A model generated the notes under the pieces. It was not told the DNA's origin. It did no database searches and saw only the letters and a list, made by a program, of their open reading frames with translations. A stretch of DNA of 64,000 nt from Epiperipatus broadwayi (Eukaryota; Onychophora; Udeonychophora; Euonychophora; Peripatidae): NCBI GenBank assembly GCA_028023455.1, contig JAQFVV010012423.1:3891753-3955752 (forward strand), written 5' to 3'. Shown here piece after piece: positions 36,475 to 48,351 of this stretch. How positions within the stretch are numbered: the first letter of the stretch is position 1; the number at the start of each line of letters is the position of its first letter. Position numbers and translations under genes: made by a program.

Positions 36475-36798
36475 AGTATGCTAATGTTTCAATCTAGTGA
36501 ACTTATATTATTTCAACCATCATTCCGTTATTTGGAATATTTAAATAGTTAAATATAAAATTTCCTTATTGATCTCAGTTTGCTAAATTGAATATTTTGA
36601 AATATATGCTTAATGGTGGATTGTTTAAAAAGTCATAGTATGCTAATGTTTCAATCTAGTGAACTTTTATTATTTCAACCATCATTCCATTATTTGGAAT
36701 ATTTAAATAATTAAATGTAAAATTTCCTTATTGATCTCAGTTTGCTAAATTGAATATTTTGAAATATATGCTTAATGGTGGATTGTTTAAAAAGTCAT
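36475..36798. repeat. 162-bp tandem duplication
   Basis: Two adjacent 162-bp copies start AGTATGCTAATGTTTCAATC and end GTTTAAAAAGTCAT. They differ at only a few positions (for example ATTCCGTT/ATTCCATT and TAGTTAAATAT/TAATTAAATGT). It is a recent local duplication. Confidence 0.95.
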
Positions 36799-38647
36799 AT
36801 TATGGGATAAGATAAACTTTTTGTTATTGATGCTATCAATTTAAATGCATTTTATGTTCTATAAATAAATTTGAATATTAATCAATTTAATAATTATTTA
36901 TTGCTTTCATGCCATTGAGCATTAACGTGCTTATAATATAGTATCATTTAAGAATACTTGGGGCTTGTTAAATAGGAAAATAATATTTTCCCCTCTTCTA
37001 TATTTGACATCCTAATTTGCTAAGATTTTACGTACATTGCTGAGTGGGTTAATATTTTGTCATGCATTATGCATGATACTGTTATTTTATTAAGCTTAAA
37101 TTAATGCATTTGTCATTTAAGACAAGCCATATTCCTGTTGCTTACTTATGACAGCATTTTTAAGAATTTGTATTTTGCTTTATCATGCTTATTCCTCCTG
37201 AAGTCCTGGATTTTCTTCATGTAACTTGTCTAAGAATGAGATTTGGTAGCACCAATCTCAGGACAAATATTAAATTGTTAAGGTGCTGCATTGGTAATGT
37301 AGGCAAACGTATCATGGAAACCTTACCAACTCATCTCTTCGAATACCATCTTGTTATAAGTACAAGTGGATTCTTATATATGATAAAGCTTTCTAGTCCA
37401 ATGACGGACATGTATTTCATTTCTAACACTATCATTTTAGTCAGCACTGCGAGTTCTCTTTCTTACGTGTAGTTCCATATTATCTATAAGATGTGGCACA
37501 TTGCTGTTTGTAAACCACTCATTTAATAATTAATAGAATATTTTAGGATTGTCACAGTAAGGCTTATTTAAGCTAATCCCTTCCTCATTTGTACAGGCTT
37601 GGATGCACTCATGAATGATATGTTGTTTGATTGTTATATTAAGAATAAACCTCTCATTGGAGGTGAATTTATAAATATATTTTCATCATTACTTTAAAGT
37701 AATGGTTATACCATTAGTAACAGCAATATATTGTTATGTACAGTTCATTAACATACTAAGCCATTTGCCTATGTGCAAATTATTGACCACATTAAATATG
37801 TGCTATGTTTCCAATGTAAATAAAAGTTGTTTATGTTCATTAAACTATTACGTTAATAATTACTCATGTGTTGTGTCTTACTGAATCTCACTCATTGAAT
37901 TCCATTTAATCTTTATAATAGTGTAAATAATATTTAGAAGTTATAACTGATTATTTTAAATGAACATTTATCTCTGGGTTGTTCTGTCTTTGCTCATTCT
38001 GAATGGATTCTTATTTATAATTCATGTTTCTTTTGCAATGCTAGCTGTGTGCAATTCATTTAAATTTGTAGATATTTCCTACACTTGAGGTATTTGATTA
38101 AGCCAATATTTGATAATTCTTTATTTATATTAATTACCCTGTAGATCTCATGTCTCTCCACTGCGTCTGTGGGACTGGAATAAATAAAATTTCATCTGTT
38201 ATCATCAGAAGTGTTGTTCATAATGTTATAGTTTTAGAGAAAAGCAAATAGGGCAGAATTCATGATTGCTACCAACCTATGTATCTCGGACATGAGTGGA
38301 TTTAGGGTACTTTTGCTTAGATTATAAACCTTGTTAAATGAACATACAATTCTGACCGGTACAAGGTTTTTTTCCCTGGGCATGGCTGCACAATCATTGA
38401 GACTTCGATTAATTAAATCTCACACCCTGTAGAGTGCTTATCTTTTTGTTGGCTTAATCATTGGGGTTTTGATTAATTAAATACCACACCCTATAAATGG
38501 CTTATGTTTTGGTGGCTTATATTTTAATGTCTCCAAGATTATCTAAATGTTGGTTCATTAATTAATTTTGTTGGTTAAAAAAGATAAGCTATATGAGTAA
38601 AACAGCATTGTTAGTCAAAATACTTGTTTAAAATGTAATAACATAGT

Positions 38648-38683
<36 letters not shown>

Positions 38684-39490
38684 TAATTATATGTGTAGCT
38701 TATACTATCTCAGTGTATATATATTATACATTTGTTAATATGTGTTCGTGACAATAAGGAGAAAGAAAATTAAAGTGTTAGAAAAGTTGTAAGAGTAGGT
38801 TGGAGCAAGGGGTAGAACAGATGAAAAAAATTTTTTTTCTTTGTCAACATTAAGTAGTGTATATCTCAGTTTTGATATTTAGAAGTATTCAATATCGATA
38901 TGTTAAAAAACTTTAATCTAAAAGTATTGTTCGCTAGCAGATATTTAAAATGTTCGTTTTCTATTATTAGTAGCCTCAAAGCAGGTGAAGACCTTCAAAT
39001 TAAGAATTGTATGTCAAGCGATCCAATGTAGTGGACATTACACTTCAATGATATTGATTCCTAAAGTAACCTCAAAGCAGGTGAAAACCGTTTATGCAAC
39101 ACCAAGCAGCCAGATGCAGTTGGCAAAATGTTTTAATGATTTACATGTTCTTATGCTAGCAAAGGTGAAAATTGATATCGATAAATAAAGGTTGTTGGAA
39201 AGATTATTAATTTTGATATTTTTATGATAGCCTCATGCTTCTTGGAAATGATAAATAATTGAGTTAAGTTCCTATATTCAAACTTAGGTTAGTCATGTGT
39301 TGTCAGTTTGTAGTAAATAATTATTCATGAAGTAAATTGTTTTATTTTAAATTATGTCAATCCATGTTGTGTAACTTGCATACTTGTATGATGATAATAT
39401 TTCCTTGGCATGATTTTACTAAATATAACATAAATCACCTTAAACACTATTTTATGTATACATAAATTTTGTTTATGTGAAGTAAATTTT
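36799..39490. other. Unassigned DNA with short ORFs and an imperfect repeat
   Basis: The frame at 37185-37472 (95 codons, plus) contains mixed composition such as EVLDFLHVTCLRMRFGSTNL and is the least simple frame here, but it matches nothing I recognise. At 38392-38520 two imperfect 65-75-bp units share GATTAATTAAAT..CACACCCT. The (AT)n tract at 38653-38681 is short. At 38968 and 39068 the phrase CCTCAAAGCAGGTGAARACC occurs twice. No gene can be supported. Confidence 0.4.
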
Positions 39491-40140
39491 ATAGTTGTTG
39501 CAGATTATTGCAAAGGGATAAATATAGGCATGTATCTTGCTGATTTCAAAACAGCATTGAAAATAATATATATACATTTATTTAGTGTAGTAATTGGGAA
39601 GCATGTGATCAATGGGAAAGAAAGTTGGTATCCATCTCTGTGAGCATGAATAACCCAAATATTATGTTATAAGTTATTAATCTTGTGGTGTTGGCATGGT
39701 GCCTTGTATTTATACAATTATAAATTTTGCCATCCAGTGATTCCACATGATAACGTAACTTACATTGAGTGAGATTCAAATGTGAGTAAATATTTAAAAA
39801 GAGAGAAAATCATATAGCTGTTGCAGATTACTGCAAAGGGGTAAATATAGGCATGCATCTTGCTGATTTCAAAACAGCATTGAAAATAATATATATATAT
39901 ATATTCATTTAGTGTAGTAATTGGGAATCATGTGATCAATGGGAAAGGAAGTTGGTATCCATCTCTGTGAGCATGAATAACCCAAATATTATGTTATAAG
40001 TTATTAATCTTGTGGGGTTGGCATGGTGCCTTGTATTTATACAATTATAAATATTGCCATCCAGTGATTCCATGTGATAACGTAACTTACATTGAGTGAG
40101 ATTCAAATGTGAGTAAATATTTACAAAGAGAGAAAATCAT
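39491..40140. repeat. 323-bp tandem duplication
   Basis: The segment starting ATAGTTGTTGCAGATTATTG recurs from 39814 (ATAGCTGTTGCAGATTACTG) and the match runs to AGAGAGAAAATCATA near 40140. The copies differ by scattered substitutions and a short AT-run indel, so it is older than the 162-bp duplication. Non-coding. Confidence 0.93.
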
Positions 40141-40726
40141 ACTTTCCTTTAGCTTACTGTTATTTTTTGTATTATCAATTTACTAATAAAAGTTTCAGTC
40201 AATTCCAGGTGCAAAGAGAACAGATGGAAACGCGGCAAAAGAAATGAAGGCACGGTAATTTTTTTCATATATATTTTGTGTTATAGAATTAATAGTTAAT
40301 AGTTTTATAATATATATAGCTTAAATGATATAGGCAGATTCAAGTAGTGGAGAAGGGCAGGCATAAATAATGAAGTGGTTAGGCATCATATAAGTTAGGT
40401 AGGGCTGGAAGAAAGTGGTAGATATGGTGGGACAATGGTAGTATGGGGGTGAATAACCCATAGCAAATAATAATGAGAGACAGAATTAGTGATATCAACA
40501 AAATGGAAAAATATAAAATAAGCAATGAAAAATATGGACACAAAGATTCAGAAAAGACTAACAAATTAGAAGATGAGAATGGAAGCAGCAATGGGGAATT
40601 GGAACAAGACTTTTTAGGGGATGCCAATTCAATGGATAGCCTATTCCTGGAAATTACATTCAAGCAGCCAGAACATTATTGGGAAATATGAACAAGGGAC
40701 CAGGGGTCATTGATGGTCACTACCAA

Positions 40727-41087
40727 GGTCTATTAAAGAAACAAGCTGAAGAATCCCAGAAGAAGACACAGTGTCTATTAAAAGAACAAGCTGAAGAATC
40801 CCAGAAGAAGATGCAGGGTCTATTAAAGGAACAAGCTGAAGAGTCCTAGATGATGATGCAGGGTTTATTAAAGAAACAAGCTGAAGAATTCCAGAAGAAG
40901 ATGCAGACTCTATCAAAGGAACAAGCTGAAGAATCCCAGAAGAAGACACAGGGTCTATTAAAGAAACAAGCTGAAAAATCCCAGAAGACAACACAGGGTC
41001 TATTAAAGGAACAAGCTGAAGAATCCCGGTACATGATGCAGGGTCTATTAGAAAAACAAGCTGAAATACAACAGGATATTAAAGAAA
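40727..41087 (+). repeat. 45-bp coding tandem repeat (15-aa coiled coil), about 8 units
   Basis: Units read G-LLKKQAEESQKKTQ with variations; the third unit has an in-frame stop (ES-stop-MM). Leucines, Q/K/E content and the absence of proline indicate a long helix. A 15-residue period equals four turns at 3.75 residues, so the hydrophobic stripe would wind differently from a heptad coil. Confidence 0.9.
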
Positions 41088-41572
41088 GACAACTGAAGAT
41101 GAAAGAAATGGGTAAAACAAAATCATGGAGAAGGAGCAATTGCTATTAAAGAGACAAAAGAGGAGTGTCAACAGATTCAGGAGCAATTCCAGCATTCTAA
41201 ATCAATATTAAAAGTAGCACAATAGAATGTAATAATACACGAGGGACATTTGAAAGATCTCCAAGTAGCTCAGGGGAAAATTAAAAATCAACTTTATGAA
41301 ATAGGTGAAAAGGTTAAACATGATAATGAGACCTCAGAAAGGGAGATAAAGGAAATTAAAGACACCCTCCAAGAAAGCCAAATAAAAATACAGTTGGATC
41401 TTAAAGACACAGTGGAAAGTCTCCAAAAGGAATTGGAACAGATCCAATTGGTACCAAAATGGATATTGGAAGAACAAGGTGAAGAGAACCATCCATTTAA
41501 GTTGATACATCCAGAGCCATAATGTAAGTAACCACCACAGGGATATTTTAGAAAACAACTGAAAATGGGAAT

Positions 41573-41899
41573 TTGATGATGAGTAGTGAGCCAGTCTTTG
41601 CAGAGAAGAATCAAGATGTAAATAATTGCCCATTTAATCTGAGAGGAAATTCCAACATGGCAAAATTTATACAGATACAGCATTTTCATGGTGATTCTGG
41701 AGACAGCCCACAAGAGCACTTGGGAAGTCTTAAGGAGCTTTTCTTTTTCAATCCCACCAGTCATGAAGAAAAGGTAGTCATTGTGAACCATTATTTAAAG
41801 GGAACAGCAAAGGACTGGTGGAATTCCTTGCAAGAAAAGCCTCAGACCTTTGTGGATTACAGAGCAGCTCTCCTTCAAAGTTATTGGAATGAAGAGTGA
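41573..41899 (+). pseudogene. Retrotransposon Gag domain
   Basis: The 108-codon frame contains MAKFIQIQHFHGDSGDSPQE, then HLGSLKELFFFNPTSHEEKV, VNHYLKGTAKDWWNSL and FVDYRAALLQSYWNEE. The F.G......W...F..........K......L.G.A..W...L......W..F...F pattern is that of the retrotransposon gag (capsid) family. This is the best-preserved piece of the fragment. Gag capsids package the element RNA. A domesticated gag gene is conceivable but is contradicted by the disrupted neighbouring frames. Confidence 0.8.
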
Positions 41900-42429
41900 C
41901 AGGATGGCCTTCTGTATACCTTGTTTACAAAAAACTATAAGCCTAGCCCCAGAAAGACTCATACTCAATTTTTTGTAATGCCAAGTTGCCAGATTTAGGT
42001 CTTTAATAGCATTTGCTTACTCCGATGCTCGAATTATTAGGACCATCTGTCATAGCATGCTGCCATGGATACAGAAAATGATGTTAGGAAGCCAGATTAC
42101 AGATGTGGAACATATGACACATTTCCTGACATCCATTGACTATGATCACCTTACCCCAGAACCACCTGAGAAGTCACAAAGGATGGATGAGCCCAGGGTC
42201 CAAATAATTAGGATGAACAATGAAAATAGGAATTATAACTGGAGAACTCAACAAAACAGACTGCATTAAAAAGAAGTATGTCAGAAAACTTCAAGGCATC
42301 CTGCTAGGCCATTCCTTTCTGCAGCACCCCAGAGAAAAAGGGAACAAATCAACTTATGATAATAACCCCATTACTACACTCATTCATGAAATGGACCAAC
42401 CAAAGACAAATTGAGTTCAGAATCTATAT

Positions 42430-42904
42430 CCACCTGTCAATGTTAGTGAAGGAACACATAACACCCTTGCATTACTAGACTACAGAAGTCAAGTGTCTCT
42501 CATTTCAAAATCATGGTTCATCAGGTAGAGTAGCCAAGAGAAAAAATATAATGGAACTTCCAACATACCTTATACACTTAATGCTAGCCAATGGAAGAAG
42601 GGTCACCACTGAAAACCACCTGATTTTGTTGGAAGTGAGGTTATGTAAAGAATTAATAGGACACTTATTTCTGGTTGTGGCTGGACTTATACATGAAATG
42701 TTTTTAGGAACTGATTTCTTAACCCAGCAACAATATATTATACATTTTCCAGATAGGATGTGTGTGATAAATAGCATACCTGATACGTTCAAAACAGAAA
42801 ATGAACCCCCAGTGTGGAAGGTGGGGTGTTTAACACAACCTGTCAATACTGCATTGATCATGGAAAAGGTTCAAGGATCTGCTCTAATCGAGCTTAAGGA
42901 TTGA
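42430..42904 (+). pseudogene. Retropepsin-like protease domain, active site altered
   Basis: The first frame has NTLALLDYRSQVSLIS (42460-42507), where an active enzyme would have D-T/S-G after LL; here it is DYR. After a frameshift, 42551-42904 gives ELPTYLIHLMLANGRRVTT and HEMFLGTDFLTQQQYIIHFP, corresponding to the flap and the ILG.D.L...........D region. Retropepsins mature Gag-Pol polyproteins. The DYR active site and the frameshift make it inactive. Confidence 0.75.
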
Positions 42905-43060
42905 GATCAATTAACAAAGACATTGATGGAGAACCAACAAATATTCTTAACTATCCCAGGAGAAATAAAGGGTTATATGCACTGGATTCATGTTAAGGAA
43001 GATTCATATGTGCAATCACAAACTTATCCAATACTGTTCCAGTAAGATAAAAGGCTAAAA

Positions 43061-43713
43061 CAAAGAAAATCTCTGCAGACTAAAAACTAACCTCAATAAT
43101 ATATTTAAAAAATAATAAACCAATGGGGAAAAAATGTATATGTGTACCAATGTTTTACCAAGGTATATCGAAACAAAAGAAACAAACTGTAAGTAATATG
43201 TTAATACATAATTGTAGGATTAAGCAAGATCAGATACATAGGTTTTTTTAAATGTTATCATCTTTATGAAAGAATAAAATGGAATTGATACATGAATATT
43301 AGAAAAATAAATTGTGACAAAACTGAAGATATGATTATCAAAAATAACTTAAATTAAGTTAAAAATAAACCTGAATGGAAATATTTGGGTATTAAAAAAT
43401 GTGTTATTATTCAAATGCAAGTTAGTAATGTTTCTATGAATAAAAATTTTGTGAGTAGAAAAAGAAATTAAACAGATTCTCATCAATGAACTTATTTTTT
43501 AAGTATAAAGAAAATTTTATGATAAATTATAGACAGAGTTGTTTTTCCTAAAGGTTTGCGATGATTGTTTTCTAGTTGTATTATTATATTGGACTATTTC
43601 CATCATCTAATATTAGTATTGAATGTCATTATAAAAATCTAACTTTTATTTAGATATTCCAAATACATTCAACTGTTAGTAATAGCACATCAAACAAGTC
43701 AGTAAATGCATAA
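43061..43713. other. Non-coding DNA between gag fragment and PLE
   Basis: No further Gypsy pol sequence is recognisable, and no gene is seen. Confidence 0.5.
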
Positions 43714-43748
43714 TGTTTCGGAGGTATTTATTATCTCCTCTTCTTCAG
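43714..43748 (-). ncRNA. Hammerhead-ribozyme-like core at PLE end
   Basis: On the minus strand it reads CTGAAGAAGAGGAG, then ATAATAAATA, then CCTCCGAAAC. CTGAAGA fits the hammerhead CUGANGA (position 7 is variable), GAGG/CCTC or GGAG/CTCC can form stem II, and GAAAC is the second core element. One to three unpaired bases must be accommodated between core and stem. Hammerhead motifs in the terminal repeats of PLEs are established. Self-cleavage of this copy is not shown. Confidence 0.5.
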
Positions 43749-45480
43749 GTGTTGTTAGCCTATCCAGTGATATTACTAGCATGAGACCTGAACCTGAACC
43801 CTTAGATTCTTGAGTATTGAATTTTAAGATAATATTCTAACTAACTGATCCATCCTTCCAAAGGCAACAGTCAGTAGAAATTTCATATACTTATCTATGA
43901 CGTCCCTCCTGATTTCTCCATTTTTTCCTAAGAGCAAAGTTGATTAGTGGTTTCCATACATTATGTATAATCACCCTAGGTTGGCTTATGGAATTTTTTG
44001 CCATTGTTATGAGAACAGTTTTAAATTTTCTTCTTTGTACCTTTTCATCTCTAACCAATATTTTTGTATTTTCTCAATTGAACATATGTTCATTGTCACA
44101 TACATGGTTTGCTACCTTAGACACATCTGTTTTCTTTTCCTCTAATCATCAGTTTGTATTTTTGCAAATGTTTTTAAATGGCATGACCAGTCTCACCAAT
44201 ATATGTTATTCCATACACATATTTCATAGACATAGTTTTTTTTTTTTAACATTTCAAGTTTAGGCTTTATAGAGGTTAGAATTTCTTATAGTGTGGTATG
44301 GGTCTGGAAAGCTGTTCTGATGTTATACTGATTGCAGATTTTCCTTAATTTGTCTGCTGTTTTTGGAATGTATGGGTACACTAAGTACCAATAAATGTCT
44401 TTTCTTTTGACAAGTACTTTTTGTTGTCTGTTTAATGTTTTTTTTTAAATAATAGCTGATGGATATTCATTTTTCATAAAAGTTTGTTCTATATAAATCT
44501 TTTTTTTTCAAATTACTGGTTTCTGAATAAACTTCTTTTGCTCTTCCATAGTGACAGTATAACTCCATGTTTTGTGTTTTTGATATGATTGTATGTATAA
44601 GCTAGATATTTTCCTGCATGTGTCAGTTTTCGGTAGTTTTGATTTTTACCATGAGGGAGTCTTTTCACAAAAACATCTAAGACTGCCAATTTTTGTTCTT
44701 GTTCTGATTCTATTGAGAATATAATTTAAGAAAATATGTTGTTGATATATTTTCAGAAATTTTGTAGCAGTGCTTTACAATGTGGCACACAACAAATGTA
44801 TCATCTACATACCAAAGCCAAACTTTAGTTGAATATATAGTAGTTTTTTATGGCTAAGGATTCAAGTTCTTTCATGCAAATATTGAAAATCAGGGGAGAC
44901 AATGATGAGTCAATAGCCATATCTTGATTTATTTGGAAGAATTATGTGTTATATTGAAAGTAGGTTGTGTTTATACAGAATGTTAATAGTTTCAATATAG
45001 TATAAACAGGAAGAACTGTTTTGGTTTGAAAACTATTATTACTATTTAATCTTTTCTTTACAATAGACAATGCTTCTTTACATGGCATATTCGTGAGTAA
45101 ACTTTTCATGTCAAACTTACCAGTAAGTCAGTTTTTTCAATTTTCATGTTTTTGATTAATTTTACAAAGTGTTTAGAATCCCTGACAAAGGACTGTGTCT
45201 ACTATGCTAAATGACCTAGAACTTTGAAAAGAAATCTTGCCAAATTTTAGCAAGGGGAATCTTTAAAAATAAAAATAGGTCTTAATCGAACATGATTCTT
45301 ATGGATTTTAGGTAGACCATAAAAATGAGGATTTTTTTATGAAATGTATAGTTATTTTCCTTTTTTCCGAATCAGTGAAATACCTGCAATGTTTTCTGAA
45401 TAATGCATCTAATAGATACTGATTTTTTTTCTTGAGAGAGGATTATACTTTGCCATAACACCATCTAATATTCTTTTAAT
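43714..45480 (-). mobile_element. Penelope-like element (RT plus GIY-YIG), minus strand, degenerate
   Basis: From 45480 downward the minus strand encodes an N-terminally truncated PLE RT in broken frames: a GVMAKYNPLSRKKNQYLLDA-like start, TDSEKRK, the MAIDSSLSPLIFNICMKELE block (near 44915-44860), WYVDDTFVVCH with the YxDD catalytic pair intact (near 44820-44790), then IESEQEQKLAVLDVFVKRLP. A region with VYGITYIGETGHAI (44250-44200) and a later EKVQRRKFKTVLITMAKNS is the GIY-YIG endonuclease, and the hammerhead-like motif lies at the 3' end. Domain order RT then GIY-YIG is diagnostic of PLEs. Stops and frameshifts make it non-functional. It is a different PLE family from the one at 6480-7745. 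Confidence 0.85.
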
Positions 45481-46668
45481 AGATATAATGGCAGACACTG
45501 AGGAAGTCACTCAAAAATTGCCTTTAAAAGAAGAAGCAGAATTATGCTGGAGAATAAAAAGAACACTTGACAAGCAACAACAATTGAGGTCAAATTTTTC
45601 ATGTGATGAGAGGAAAGCAATTAAATCTCTCAAAGTAGATAAATCTGTAATTATTCTCCCTGTATGATAACAAAATGCAAGAACTTCTCACAGCAGGCTA
45701 ATATACAAAAGTTTCAAAAAATCAAATACTGAGTATAGAAACAAAGTTAAAAGCATTAGTCAGAAAGAATAACAGGTACTTCACTAATTCAGACAAAAGT
45801 AAAATAGCATCATATTTAAGCAATATTTTTCATCTTTATGGTCTTTCTAAAATCCATAAGGATCACATTCCATTAAGACCCTATTGTTCTAGAGATTCTC
45901 CTTGCCAAAATTTGGCAATATTTATTCTCAAAGTTCTACATCCTGTGGCATACAAGATTCAGTACTTTGTCAGAGATTCTAGACACTTTGTAGAATTAAT
46001 CAAGAACAGAAAAATTGAAAGAACTGACTTACTGATAAGCTTTGATGTGGAAAGTTTATTCATGAATGTGCCATGTAAAAAAGCATTGTCTATTGTTACA
46101 AAAAGATTAAATTGTAATAATAATTTACAAACCAGAACAGTTTTTCTATTGATAGTATAATGGAACTATTACCATTTTGCATAAACACAAACCTACTTTC
46201 AATATAACACAGAATTCTGCCAATAAAATCAAAGAATGACTAAGGGTGGACCATTGACTACTCTGATTAGCAATATTTATATGGAAGAACTTGAAACTCT
46301 TAGCCATAAAAACTACTCCATATCATGCTAAAGTTTGGCTTTGGTATGTGGAGGATACATATGTTATAATGTCACATGGTGAGGCACTGCTAAAAACTTT
46401 ATGGATACACATCAACAACATATCTCATTCAATTAAATTCACAATAGAATCAGAACAAGAACAAAAATTGGCATTCTTAGATGTTATTGTGACAAGACTC
46501 TTCATGAAAAAATCAAAACTACTCACAAGGCATCTAAATACCTTGAAAAGATATTTTCCTTTTAACTTAATGTCAATCAAATGTAAGTTGGCCTTTGCAA
46601 ACAGACACTTACAAACCAATGCTCATGCAAGTTGGGATTCATTGTTTCACCAACCTAAGACATTTTAG
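45481..46668 (+). mobile_element. Penelope-like element RT, plus strand, degenerate
   Basis: A possible start ATG at 45488 opens MADTEEVTQKLPLKEEAELC and continues to DERKAIKSLKVDKSVIILPV before a stop. Later pieces include LISFDVESLFMNVPCKKALS (46030-46090), GPLTTLISNIYMEELETL (46245-46300), WYVEDTYVIMSHGEALLKTL (46340-46400) and FTIESEQEQKLAFLDVIVTRL. It is homologous to the minus copy next to it but extends further 5'. The catalytic YVDD reads YVED. Frames are interrupted near 45665, 46160 and 46290. The GIY-YIG domain was not found before similarity ends near 46660. The two RTs are head to head with the junction near 45480. Confidence 0.85.
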
Positions 46669-48258
46669 ATTTACTGAGAATAACTTCTGACTAAAGAAAG
46701 CAAGATGATATCAGATATCAAATAATGCAGGATAAATTCTATGCAGTTCTTTTGGGAGCATGTGGATGCATGTAGATTAACTGACAGTCAGATTATAATA
46801 ATAATTTACATAATATGCCTTTCAGAGTTAACCAAAATGATTTTGAGCAGATAGCAAATTTTTATCTGCAATAGACAAGAGCCACCATAACCTAACATAT
46901 AATAAATTAGAAAAGAGTAGAGATCATGCACAGATATATGCACTGGAAGTAGAGAAAAAGAGACTAAAGTGATACCAGAACATGAAAAAAAATAAATGCT
47001 GTCAATCAATTGAAGGCCCAAACTCAGCCAAATGGATGCACAAAATAAACAGTGACACCTAGATAAAACAAATTCTGGAGATGAGTCTCAAATTGTGTCA
47101 TCCAAAACAAACTATTGCTACATTCCCACTGTTTAAATGAAAAAAGATGATAGATTTTTGAGCCATCTCAAAGAAGAAAACCAATAAAGAAATATCAGGA
47201 TAGAGATAATAGTTACTCCCTATAAATAAACAAGGACTGAAATATTAATAACTCCGGATCTGTAAAAAGATAGATATATTTATATTTTTTTTTTTTTAAA
47301 AATCTATATACTGAAACCATTTATGAAACACAATAATTTCAAAGAAACTATTTGTGTTATATTCTGAATGCCATGTGGAAGATGTACAAATGTAATTCTG
47401 TTATGTGGATTGGTGGATCAATGTCTGTTCAGAGTTATAGTGATAGGTGTTCCAACTTGCCATTGACTTTAGTGATTAGATGTATAAATCACTTGTTTTG
47501 ACTTTTCAAAAAGAGGAAATATTTTTCTAATGGAAGATAGAACTTCAGTACTTTATTAAATAATTGCTTTAAAAATATTAGTGTTAATGCTTTTTCCCTC
47601 CAGCTATCTATTGTATGAATCAGCAGGTTTGTGATTTGATCTCATTAAAACTTATTGTTTTAAATATTTTTAAATTATCCTAATAAAACTATTTAAATTA
47701 AAATAAATTATTTATATACATCTATCTTTCTCTTATTCACAGTCATAGTTCCTAGCATCCTTAGTTTCTGAGCTAGTTTAGAACATTAATGATTAAGTTA
47801 TTTATGTGTAGGGGTTTATGTTTGTGTTGAGACAACCAGATAATTTCCTGGGTTGTTTCACTGCATTTTATTTTTTTTGTTAAAGAAAATTTTGTCTATA
47901 GTTAGTCTGTATATTAATGATGCCATTTGGTCAGAGCATTAGTGTTCAGCATGTGTCATGATCCCAACATTTTTATGATAGATATAATTAACCTGTTTAT
48001 AATGTACTTATTTTAGATTCATACATAAAACATGGCTATTGATTGTTTGTCTATAATGTTGGTGGTATATTGTTGGTAATTTTATAGCATATTATATATT
48101 TTTTATTGAATGGCTGATGCTCTCTGCTGATATATTATTACTCATTTGTAGTTGTTCCTTTTATATTTGATTCTCATTCATTATTTATATTTGTGTTCAA
48201 TGGGAATGATGGATGACTTTTTCCCATCTCTCCATTTTTACCCCCAGCAGTCCTGCTA
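46669..48258. other. Unassigned DNA
   Basis: The expected downstream part of the plus-strand PLE is not recognisable. No gene or other repeat seen. Confidence 0.45.
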
Positions 48259-48351
48259 TTATATATATATATATATATAAACATATTCATTCTAAATTAA
48301 TAATGATTATATAACTATAACTACTACAAACATAAATCTATATATATATAT

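Larger units (their letters stand above)
40473..43060 (+). pseudogene. Ty3/Gypsy-like gag-protease segment, broken
   Basis: Successive plus-strand frames give a charged N-terminal piece (40473-40691), a 15-residue coiled-coil repeat (40727-41087), a second coiled coil (41250-41522), a retrotransposon-Gag region (41573-41899), a linker (42057-42269), an aspartic-protease-like region (42430-42904) and the protease-to-RT linker with IPGEIKGYMHWIHVKEDSYV then QTYPILFQ (to 43060). That order fits the gag-pro part of a Ty3/Gypsy element. Frames change at least four times and stops occur, and the RT, RNase H and integrase expected downstream are missing, so it is a fragment. No LTRs were found. A long repetitive coiled coil in front of Gag is unusual. 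Confidence 0.75.

Noticed and set aside
40707-41139. Minus-strand repetitive frames (SSGILQLVPLI-type repeats)
   Set aside because: Antisense of the 45-bp coding repeat, which by itself keeps all frames similar.
41294-41791. 165-codon minus-strand frame
   Set aside because: It is the antisense of the coiled-coil and Gag region; the plus strand carries the recognisable protein family.
42511-42861. 116-codon minus-strand frame
   Set aside because: Antisense of the protease-like region.
39491-43060. 323-bp duplicated units considered as LTRs of the gag fragment
   Set aside because: The two copies are directly adjacent to each other and both lie upstream of gag, so they do not flank it.
43940-44263. 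107-codon plus-strand frame
   Set aside because: Antisense to the PLE GIY-YIG region, whose minus-strand translation has family motifs.
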